Source: Owenia fusiformis
Lineage: Eukaryota > Annelida > Polychaeta > Sabellida > Oweniidae
Reading direction: 5' to 3'
Length of the DNA: 60,000 nucleotides
Assembly: GCA_903813345.2 (NCBI GenBank)
Contig: CAIIXF020000003.1
Span: 29,653,248-29,713,247, forward strand
Under the pieces are notes generated by a model. That model was not told the origin of the DNA, made no database searches, and worked only from the letters and a program-made list of their open reading frames with translations. Both the position numbers and the translations under genes were made by a program. Shown in pieces: positions 23,701 through 35,700 of this stretch (within the stretch, counting starts at the first letter, position 1; every line of letters starts with the position of its first letter).

Positions 23701-26700
23701 AAAGAGTAGTTGTATGAAATAATTTTGTTACAAAAAATCAGCAAAAAATTATATTTGTTTTGTTATTTTCAGCCATTTTAGTTAACATTGATTTGTCCAT
23801 CCGTCTCAAGAAATCCTCTTTTGGACCATTTGCCTTAAAACCTCTGACAATAGGATTCCTGTTATTTCTGTTCAACATCAATACAAAAAACTCCCCTATG
23901 ACTCCTGGTTCATAAGCTTGCCTATTTTCAAAATGGTCGCCATTTTTGTCTCGCTAAATTCACCTTTGGCCCATCTCCTAGCTTTTCAAATAATTTATAT
24001 CCGTTTCTTTATTTTCAGCCATTTTACTTAACATTGATTTGTCCATTTGTCTCTCAGTCAGTCCAAAACAGTGGCAAGTGGCTTGAAACAATTTTGTTAC
24101 AAAAATCCGTTTCTTTTTTATTTTCTGTCATTATAGCCATCATTCACTTTTGAGCAACACCATGTGAGCCCAGTACCCATAGTACTATTTTTTAACATGT
24201 AAGAGTGTTTTAAACATGTTATGTCATTTAGATTACCCATATATGTGTAATGAAACACCCCATGTCTAACTTGATGGCATTTATATTGTAAAGAGCTCAA
24301 TTGGCCTCTTAATGTTCTTGTTTGGTGTACTATTGTATTTTCTCCTTTCGCCACCTAACAATGAGGATAAGTCAAAACAAGTAAATCATTTTTTCATCGA
24401 AACCTCCCCCTCAATAATGTACAACAAAATAAAATATACATCAAAAGGAGGTCTCCAAATACAAATAGGTTATCTTTAGAATTTTAATATCAATTCTATG
24501 TTACATATTGTACAAATTCTGCTTTGATCAGTCATTTGAAATTATGTTATCTTCAAGTTAGTAATTTGATACATGCACATGTTTGTGTAAATTCCAGAAC
24601 AATAAAAACAATTGGAACTTAAAAAAAAAACAATGAGATGCAAAAATATTGATGTTCTCGTCAGAAGGTCTAGTTGACTCAATATTAAAGTATACAGTGA
24701 TCTCCCAAGATCTTTATTCAATAAAGGTGCTTTATCCTACTGTTGTCAGTTCTGGTTGAAATATTTCAATATTTCATAATTTTGACAGCGTGATGACAGA
24801 TTATTAACAGTGTGGTATGTCATTTTTGAATTTTCAAGAGGGTGCTGAATTTACCCAGTTGCATATGTCTAATGCTAGAGAGATCACTTGTATATTGTGA
24901 CTGTAGAGTTCATTATCCCACCAAACGAAGTTCGAGGGGGATATAGAAAAGCCGTTCGTCCGTCTGTCCGTCCGTCCGACAGTCCGTTCGTCCGTTTGTG
25001 TGTCCAGCCAATAACTCAAATACCGGTTGACGGATTTGATTCAAATTTTAGAAGGAATTTTCAATATGGCCGCTAAATTCAAAATGGCGGCCATTTTTCT
25101 GAAAAAATATAATCTTTGATAACTCAAATACTAGTGGATAGATTTGGTTTAAATTTTATATGCTGTTGCCTGGGTATAAAAGAGCTTTGCTCAAGAAGAC
25201 ATTTTCAAGATGGCCACCATATTTCAAAATGGCGGCCATTTTTCGTAAAAAAACGTGATCTTTGATAACTCAAAGACCATTCAATGGATTTGGTTCAAAT
25301 TTTACCTGCTGATGCCTATGGACATAAAAGCTCTGCTCGAGAAGGGATTCTCAAGATGGCAGCTTAATTTCAAAATGGCCGCCATTTTTCATAAAAGAAT
25401 TTAACCTTTGATAACTCAAATACCAGTTGATGGATTTGGTTCAAATTCTATATGCTGATGCCTAGAGACAAAGAAGTTCTGCTCAAGAAGACATTTTCAA
25501 GATGGCCACTGAATTTCAAAATGGCCACCATTTTTCGTAAAAAAAACGTAGTTATTGATAACTCAAATACCAGTGGATGGATTTGGTTCCAATTTTTATG
25601 CTGGTGTTTAGGGAAAAAGGAGATCTGCTTGAGAAGAAATTTCAAAGGCATCAGCTGAATTGAAAATGGCTGCCATTTTTCTTAAAAAAGGTAATCTTTG
25701 ATAACTCAAATACCATTGGACGGATTTACTTAAAATTTTATATACTGATGCCTAGAGATAAAGGAGCTCTGCTTGAGAAGAAATTTCCAAGGTGGCTGCT
25801 ATTTATCGAAATCTCCGCCATTTTTTATTTAACATGTAAACCTTGATAAATCAAGTACCAGTTGAGGGATTTGGATTAAATTCTATATGCTGATGCTTTG
25901 GGACATAGGAGCTCTGCTAAAGAAGAAATCTTAAGATGACAGCTGAATTTCAAAATGGCAACCATGTTTCATAAAAACATAATCTTTGATAATTCAAATA
26001 CCAGTGGATGGATTTGGCTCAAATTTTATATGGCCGCTATTTATCAAAACATGTTTTGTTCGGTGGGATTTGCTACTCCTTGGAGTTGCTGTTTTTCTAG
26101 TTGTCATCAAAATATTTGTGTTTGTAATAGAAAGAATTTTTCCTGAAAATACTAAAATGGTGGCAGACAGTAAAAATATATCTATATTTTGGCAAATTCC
26201 TGTATTAAAGCATAGGCCAGTTTGATGATATAGTTTCAAGTGAAACATTCGGGAATGGTTAATTTTGATAACCATGTTTGCAGTTCAATTTCATGAAACT
26301 TTATATAACCTTGAACTGTTTCATAGTTTGCCTAAAGTTTGACAAACATGCTAATTGAACATCTAATAGAACATCTATCATCAAATACTAGTATATGTTG
26401 AATAAGGAATAATAAAGTCAATTTGATAAAACACCTGCTCCAGAAAAAATCAATTGTTAAATTGGCAATATAATAGATATCTTCTTAATATTAATATTCA
26501 TATATTTCAAATGTATTAATTGTTTTATAGCATGAGAGTTGAGAAATACTAAAGATTTTATATACTGCATTATTTTGAATGTAATATACAGGCAGTTCAC
26601 TCAATATTGCTTTATTAATTTCTTAGATTTATAAATCAAGATTGGTTCTGTTTACCATGTTCCGACAGTGCTGTTATCCAATAATTTTTTTTATTTTAAC

Positions 26701-29700
26701 AATCATGTGTTATTTCCTTATATACACAAGCTATAATTTTCAAATGAGCAGTGGAATAGTTACAGATTTACTGCGATCGCCATTCTTGTTGAATCGACTC
26801 AAATCAATGAGCAACATTATCACGCTAGATCGTTTGATGACGGAGCAGGAATATATCGACTGTGTGTCTAACGGTGAATGGATTAAACGAGACAAACGAA
26901 GTGATGAACTTGAAAAAATGATTTTTATGCCAAGTGAAGCTGCACTGACTCTACCGAATGGACAATGTGGAAACAGAGATACTAATGTGGAGACTTCTTC
27001 CGTGCCCCGCCGTGCACTTTGTTACCCTTCATCGCCAAGAGCATGTTGTTTCAAGAATCAATGTCAGAATAAGACAATTGAACAGTGTACGTGTGAGGAC
27101 TGCTTAGATCTTAGACAAAGAATTGTTGCGGAGAGACACCACTGGTATCCACATTCAAAACAATGCCAAATGACATATTATGATCCAACTTCAGCCTGTA
27201 AAATGTTAGCTGAAAAGAATGTGAAACATATTATCCTAGTTGGGGATTCCCTAGTGCGACATTTCTTTGGGGCACTGCTGATACTTCTCAGTGGACGTAT
27301 GAAAGATGGAGCCATGTTACCAGATACTAAACCAGGTAAAGTTGATATTTTCTGTATCATTTCTGAATGGGTATACCTTGGAGATTTGCTTAGATAATTT
27401 AAATACATTGAGTTATTTTTGGATTGCTTTCATATTGTATACTTATCGTCAATGATTCTTTTTTCCCGTTTTTTGGAATAACTTGTATTCAACGTATTAC
27501 TTATGACATGATGGAATTATCTAAAGAATACATATTTCTTGGCTACCATTTTTGATTGACTTTAGAGTAAGAGTATACCTTGATGGAAAACATAGTTTTC
27601 TTAACCTTAAAGTTATATTTTCTAAATAAGTACAAAAGTACACAGCCATTTCCTGCATGAAACACTTTCTACACAAGAAAATTCAAGAAGATTCTACCAT
27701 AATTGAGAGGGTAAATAATTTTTGGTCAACTATAACTTCTGGTCACTCTTTACATGATTTATTTTCTCTAGGTGACAGAGATTACTGTGGATATCATCTC
27801 CAGTTTGATGAAAAATACTGTCGATTAATGGCAGACAGGGAACGGAAGATTTGCAATTCAACGATCCAACTGACACTCAGAGAGGACTACAAATTACCAT
27901 TGTTACCAAATTCCGTTGAGTTCATAAGAGAAAAAGAGAATCAAGTAATTCTATTTTCTACTGGCCTTCATAGTGGATTTGATTTTCCCTCAACAAAGCT
28001 GGCAGTAGAAAAATACATAAAGGCTTTGGGCGATAGGATCTTCCAGCAGAATTCTTACACAAACCATACAAGACCTAGGATGTTGTTTATGACACCACAT
28101 TATCCAGGGTTAATGAAAAGAGCACGTTATTTGAACAATCACCAAGGACCCAAAGATGTGATGCTCTATACTAACAAGATGAGAACATTTCTTGCCAATT
28201 ATAGCATTCCTACATTTAACACAAGTGCATTAACGAACCATACATTTAGTTTTGATGGCACACATTTTGGTTTTGGGTTGAATCTCCAGTTAGCCCATAA
28301 TCTATTGAACTATATTAGTCAATATGATTGGGGTACAATGCAAAGATAGTATTATAGGATATACCTACATCTATATTAGTCAATATGATTGGGGTACTAT
28401 GCAAAGATAGTATTATAGGAGATACCTACATCTGTATTAGTCAATATGATTGGGGTACTATGCAAAGATAGTATTATAGGAGATACCTACATCTGTATTA
28501 GTCAATATGATTGGGGTACTATGCAAAGATAGTATTATAGGAGATACCTACATCTATATAAATCAATATGATGGGGGTACTATGCAAAGATAGTATTATA
28601 GGAGATACCTACATCTATATTAGTCAATATGATTGGGGTACTATGCAAAGATAATATTATAGGAGATACCTACATCTGTATTAGTCAATATGATTGGGGT
28701 ACTATGCAAAGATAGTATTATAGGAGATACCTACATCTATATTAGTCAATATGATTGGGGTACTATGCAAAGATAGTATTATAAGAGATACCTACATCTG
28801 TATTAGTCAATATGATTGGGGTACTATGCAAAGATAATATTATAGGAGATACCTACATCTGTATTAGTCAATATGATTGGGGTACTATGCAAAGATAGTA
28901 TTATAGGATATACCTACATCTATATTAGTCAATATGATTGGGGTACTATGCAAAGATAGTATTATAGGAGATACCTACATCTGTATTAGTCAATATGATT
29001 GGGGTACTATGCAAAGATAGTATTATAGGAGATACCTACATCTATATTAGTCAATATGATTGGGGTACTATGCAAAGATAGTATTATAGGAGATACCTAC
29101 ATCTATATTAGTCAATATGATTGGGGTACTATGCAAAGATAGTATTATAGGAGATGCCTACATCTGTATTAGTCAATATGATTGGGGTACTATGCAAAGA
29201 TAGTATTATAGGAGATGTCTACAAGTATATATTAGTCAATATGATTGGGATACTAAGCAAAGTTAATTTTGATAATAATGTACTGTAATTTTTTTGATGA
29301 AAATCATTCAAATGCAAATATGTTTGCATGTATGTGTATATATGTTTTAAGATAAATTAGATGTGTTTCATCTGAACAAATAAATAGATAAATATATATT
29401 TCTTTTATTATTTTGATTCATGATGTTGTGAGTTGTTATGTTTGTATTTGCTGCTGGTGACATTTTATAATAAATAGTATTCAGTGTCAGTTGGAAGTGG
29501 CCAATCAGACAGCTTACTTTAGTATTACAGGTATAGGAAAATTACCAGATATCCCATTTAGGAAAATGAATGCATTTGGAGAATGTTAATGGAAGTAAAG
29601 TTGTGATTTTTCAAGAGAGGCCTGAAGGATTTTTCTTCTTACATGCAATGTTTGATTGAGTTGTTGAAACTGGGGTCTTTTATAATCTTAAGTTCAAAAT

Positions 29701-32700
29701 GCAGACTTAGTCTGTTTTTTTATAACCTATTTTAATCCTTTCTTGCCCAGAATTATTTTATTGCAATAAAATGGAAAATTCAATTATTTTAAGTTAAAAC
29801 CAAAATTCCAGCAAAAAAAGATATCAAAGCCCAGGCAATCAAGTAAATACAACAGTCTCATAATTTGGGTGATTGGGCAGGAAAGGGTTTCAACAAAAAA
29901 TATGAATGACAATAAGTGAAATCAGTGTCTGGGCTATTAAGCAATGCTTCAAAATATTAAAGTAATATAGATAACTCCTTAGACAGGTAACTTGAATCAT
30001 GTGGGTGTTACGGGTGTAGCAGATGTTTCAATTCTCCATTAAGACCCTATGAAAAGTTTGAAAAATCAGGCTAGATTACAATATAAGCCAAAGAGGTTTA
30101 AACTTTTCATGGGGCCTTAAAGCACCCAGTCATTGTATTATTCATTGTTGTATATTGTTTTTATAGTGCTCAGAGCCCTTGGTATTCCAACAAGAAGTGT
30201 GACCAACTTTGAGTCTGCCCATGATACAGATGCTAGTATGACTATTGATGTGCACTGGGGCAAGAATGATGAACCCATTGAAGACCTGAATGACTCAATA
30301 TGGTAAGATAAATTAAAGATACCATAAGCAAACTTGAAATGTTAGGGCTCATACAAGTGGCAGTTCAAAAATGTTATCAAATGGGTTATTTATTATCCCA
30401 TCGAATGATGTTCATATTTTACTGTAACTCAAAATGTAGTGGAGCGATTTTGTTCATATTTGGTATATAAATACTATAAGCATGGCACACTGTCTAGTGC
30501 CACTTTCGATAGAAGGTGGCCATTTTGAAAAATGGCTGCCATTTTTGCTATATACTTTGTTTGTAACTGTTGTCTAGTTAAACCATGTGTTTACAGAAAA
30601 CCTCTAATAATTTCACAGTCTGGCTTTATTCATTGCCAGGGTGATAAAAGAAAAGTGATGAAAATTTTGCAAAACATCGAAAATAAAATGAGAAGTAAAT
30701 ATTTTTAAATGTGCCCCAAATGTCCTATTTGCTTTTTTCTAAGTTAATTGAAAACTCACCATTGTTAACTTCAGGAATTTCCATGTGTGGAATGAATCCT
30801 GGTTTAGACGTCCTGATCTACCTGAAGGGTACGAGGGTTGGCAAGCCCATGATGCAACACCACAAGAAGTTAGTGAAGGTAGGATATAACATTATAGTCT
30901 ATTATATTGATATTCTTTGTCATTTTCTAAGTATGCAACATTAGAGAACTTTGCATTACCACAAAAATATTGTGGTAGTATAATGTAGGGGTCTAATAGT
31001 CTTCTTTTAATAAAATCAACTCATTTTGTTTTGAACTACATGTCTTGTTGTATTTGCAGTAAACCTTTGTAATCTGAACACCACTGAATCCTGGAGACCA
31101 ACCAAATATATTTGCATTAACATGCTATTTTCAGTTTGTTGTCAAACAAAAAATATAAAATTTAACTTAAAAGCTGAATATTCGAAAGATTTAAAATTTA
31201 AGGTATGTGGACAATATTTTCGTGTATCAATATTCGACAGTGTGTATCAATACGCTCTTAACCAAACGAGCTGATGCATGGATGTATCGATAATTCCCGG
31301 GACTCCTAGTTCACATATCAAGATTTTTAACATGAGGGTCATTAGGAGCTATTGATGAAAATGTGTCTGAAAAGTTTTCACATTGAGAAGTGTTCAATGT
31401 TTTTTGTATGTTTGTAGGTGTTATGCGATGTGGACCAGCTCCACTTAAAGCCATTAAAGAAGGCCAAGTTTACCTTCAGTATGATGCTCCATTCATATTT
31501 GCTGAAGTGAATGGCGATAGAGTACATTGGGAGGTATATATACAAATATATCTACAGTTTTTGACCTATGCAATTGTCCATTCATACATCTCTATTTTCA
31601 CCCTCCATTTATGTATCTGCCTACTGTCCATCTATCTGTTTTTTACATTCACGAATGAAAACTGCCGTTTACCTGAGATCATGTCCATATTTTTTTTTTA
31701 TAGGTTATTGTTATTTATTTCCATATCATTCAAAATAATTATTTACATAGATTGTGAGGGGCGGAGGCTATATCATGTCCATATTTTGAGGGGTCCATAC
31801 TTGTATTTTACCCTGTTGGTTCCATCTTCATTTATCATGTGAGACCACCGACAATTTGATATATAGATAGATAAATAGATGACAGCACATGTTGTGACCA
31901 GAATACTATTCATAATGTAGACAACTGGCAAAAGCTCATTTAATTTCCTGATTTATCAAGTGTTTCCATTTGAATTAATGTAAATTAATGTTAATTTACA
32001 GTGTATATGGTTTGTGATTAAACATTAAAATTGTAATCTTTAAAAGAGTAAGCGAACCTAAAGATTTTTTAGCCTTTTGTCAATAGAGATTTAACCCAAC
32101 CTTTTGCTTAAGTATTTGCTCCAAAAATGGAACTGCTAAGATCATTATCAAGATATTTACTCTACAAATGTAGTTCTATTCATTCAGGTGGAAGAAGATG
32201 GTACTATGAAGCCTGTATATAAGGAGAAAGATTTTGTTGGTCGTTTCATCAGTACTAAAGCTGTTCTGTCCAAAGAGAGACAAGATGTCACTCATCTTTA
32301 TAAATACCCTGAAGGTAAGCTGAAAAATTGTCATTTTTTATGTCCTCACCTAAACGATATCCTAGTGTATAAGTGATATTCGTGCCTTTCATCATCACGC
32401 TAAATGAAGTTTGGGTAGGAATATAGGGAAAACATCTGTTCATGATTCTCTCTTAGTGCCCATTGTTTCGACTTGTTTTAACACAGATGGCGACATTCAG
32501 TACATTGTCATAGTATTCAGGAGGATTGGAAGCCAGGGTTTCAACTCGATATCCTTTAATCTCCAATCAATGCGGTAGTTTCCGATCCTGCCTGTATATT
32601 TCTACGGCTGCAAGGAGAATGGCTGATATTCTCAATTGAATGTTTTATTCATAACATGACTATGTGATACCCATATATGGAACAGAATAATGATTGGTGT

Positions 32701-35700
32701 CCCTGGGAGCCAATTCTCTTGCATAATATTCTGACATTCATAATACAGCCATTAATCCTATAAAAGGTCATAAAAGCAACATTTGAAATCAGAAATATGT
32801 ACATTGTTCTGCATGTATGTAATAGTCAATGGCAAAAGAAGACTGTTGACTCAGAATAATTTTCTGTAAAAGCATACTTTATTTAGCTGTTTCATTAGCC
32901 AATCTTAAATACATGTAGCGTATGGTATTTGGTAGTTTGGCTAACTATTAAAGACAAGGATGATTTCTCACTAAATATCATACCAATCGATTTTCTTGCA
33001 GGATCTGAAGAAGAGCGTGCATCTGTGCGCCGTGCCCATCGCTACAGTTCACGCAGAAAACATAAAGTTTATGACATTCCTGAGCCTGATGTCAAGTTTA
33101 CATTGGAGGTTCCAAACAATGCTGAGATTGGAAAGAATTTTGATTTAAAAGTCAGGTAGAATAAATTTTATCTGATTTATTGAAATGATGATTGTTGTAA
33201 TACATCTCATTGTTCTCTATTTCTTTGTAGACAACTGTATCATAATATATGACACACAAGTCGTGTGTCAAGACTAATAAGCCATATTTAAATAATAATA
33301 ACCAATAAGATTTCGGCTTATCTACAACAGCATCATATTATAGTTTACATAATAGAATGCTGAAATCTTTTAGCAGACTTCAAAGGGCTTTTTTAGAAAA
33401 GAATTGAAGTATTTTTTTTTTTTTAATTTTATGTGATTACTTGGAAGCACACTATCTTTGTCTGATAATTTGGTTGTAAGGTGGTTATTTTGAAAATTGT
33501 CTACCATTTTTGGAAGTGTTATTTTACAGTTCTCACTCTACCTAGAAAGGTAGTGAAGCAAAGTTTTATATAAATGATTTGAAGCATTAGATTTAGCTTT
33601 TTATCGTACCTAACAAAAGGTACGATATTGTAGTCAGCTTGACAGGCGGGCGGGCGGCGTCTCACTTTTCAGCTTGTCTACAAGTTTCCAGCCAAACCAT
33701 TTGAGGGATTCATCTGATATTTTCAGGGATATTTCTACATATCAACGCCAAGAACTGATTAGTTTTTGGGCATTCTGGGTAAATTTTAAGGTGGCCATTT
33801 TGGATTTTCCGTCCTAAAATCTTCACTTTCAAGACTTGTCTACATGTTTTCAGCCAAACCATTTGAGGGATTCATCTGAAATTTTCAGGGATGTTTCTAC
33901 ATATCAACGTCATGAACTGATTAGTTTTTGGGCATTTAAGGTAAATCTTAAGGTGGCCATTTTGGATTTTGCGTCCTAAAATCTTCACTTTCAAGACTTG
34001 TCTACAGGTTTCCAGCCAAACCATTTGAGGGATTCATCTGAAAATTTCAGGGATGTTTCTACATATCAACGCCAAGAACTGCTTAGTTTTTGGGCATTCT
34101 GGGTAAATCTTAAGGTGGCCATTTTGGATTTTCCGTCCTAAAATCTTCACTTTCAAGACTTGTCTACAGGTTTCCAGCCAAACCATTTGAGGGATTCATC
34201 TGAAATTTTCAGGGATGTTTCTACATATCAACGTCAAGAACTGATTAGTTTTTGGGCATTCTGGGTAAATTTTAAGGTGGCCATTTTGGATTTTCCGTCC
34301 TAAAATCTTCACTTTCAAGACTTGTCTACAGGTTTCCAGCCAAACCGTTCAAATTTTTTACATATGTTACACAGTGATAAGTTCTAGAGCTGATTAACTT
34401 TTCTGCGGCCATCTTGCTTTCTTGGTCAACAAGACCACAATGCTGTGTTTTAGGTACGATATTGTTCACGTCTGTGCCTTGTTCATATACATATATGGTA
34501 TGTGCTTCGAAGCATGAGACATTGCTACAATGCTTGTGGAACTTTGATGTTGAGTTGGTTTGGTAAGACACATAGAATCAGTCTATAACTGACATGTAAT
34601 TCGTTTATTTGAATAACAAAGCCTATATTTTGATGCAGGATGCAGAACTTGGTGGACGAGGTCCGTAATGTTAAGTTGAAGCTGTCATCAATGGTGTCTT
34701 TCTACACTGGCGTTCCAGCTGAGAGGATCAAAACAAAAGAGTTCAATGAGACTGTTGAGGGAGGATCTGGTGAGTAAACTTGTTTTTGGTGAGTCTATGT
34801 AATGGTTCATTCATCTAAAGAGTTTAATGAGACCGTTGAGGGAGGATCTGGTGAGTTGACTAGTTTTTGGTGAGTCTATGTAATGGTTCATTCATCTAAA
34901 GAGTTCAATGAGACCGTTGAGGGAGGATCTGGTGAGTAAACTTGTTTTTGGTGAGTCTATGTAATGGTTCATTCATCTAAAGAGTTCAATGAGACCGTTG
35001 AGGGAGGATCTGGTGAGTTGACTAGTTTTTGGTTAGTCTATGTAATGGTTCATTCATCTAAAGAGTTCAATGAGACCCTTGAGGGAGGATCTGGTGAGTT
35101 GACTAGTTTTTGGTGAGCCTATATAATGGCCCACTCATCCAAAGAGTTCAATGAGACCGTTGAGGGAGGATCTGGTGAGTAAACTTGTTTTTGGTGAGTC
35201 TATGTAATGGTTCATTCATCTAAAGAGTTCAATGAGACCGTTGAGGGAGGATCTGGTGAGTAAACTTGTTTTTGGTGAGTCTATGTAATGGTTCATTCAT
35301 ATAAAGAGTTCAATGAGACCGTTGAGGGAGGATCTGGTGAGTAAACTTGTTTTTGGTGAGTCTATGTAATGGTTCATTCATATAAAGAGTTCAATGAGAC
35401 TGTTGAGGCAGGATCTGGTGAGTAAACTTGTTTTTGGTGAGTCTATGTAATGGTTCATTCATATAAAGAGTTCAATGAGACCGTTGAGGGAGGATCTGGT
35501 GAGTAAACTTGTTTTTGGTGAGTCTATGTAATGGTTCATTCATATAAAGAGTTCAATGAGACTGTTGAGGCAGGATCTGGTGAGTTGACTAGTAGTGAAC
35601 ACCTGTGTTTAGTGGACACCCTCAGCACATACTCTACCGACTTATAAGCATTTTCAAGTAGTTGAGATATTTTCATTACTTTGTGTCAAAATGTAATCAA

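Larger units (their letters stand above)
20408..30166. other. TGM intron 8, 9.8 kb, carrying a nested gene and repeats
   Basis: The donor GTAAGT at 20408 pairs with the acceptor TTTATAG ending at 30166, in matching phase. Inside, left to right, are a dispersed repeat with an inserted MITE, a tRNA-like sequence, a 715-bp foldback, a ~350-bp tandem repeat, a hairpin-headed tandem element, the PC-esterase-like gene and its derived minisatellite. Confidence 0.85.

Noticed and set aside
26642-26656. Start of the esterase-like gene at 26642
   Set aside because: That position is TTG; the first ATG in good context is 26657 and leads straight into the signal anchor.
28311-29268. Regularly spaced repeats that could suggest a CRISPR-like array
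   Set aside because: The 61-bp units are contiguous with no unique spacers, and the genome is eukaryotic. It is a minisatellite.
31390-31842. 150-codon frame extending past TGM exon 11
   Set aside because: Only 31418-31533 matches the family; the rest is hydrophobic intron read-through after a clear GT donor.
34737-35595. 81-bp repeats as a coding repeat domain (27 residues per unit)
   Set aside because: Every unit contains an in-frame TAA or TGA just after the donor, and the unit includes intron sequence.
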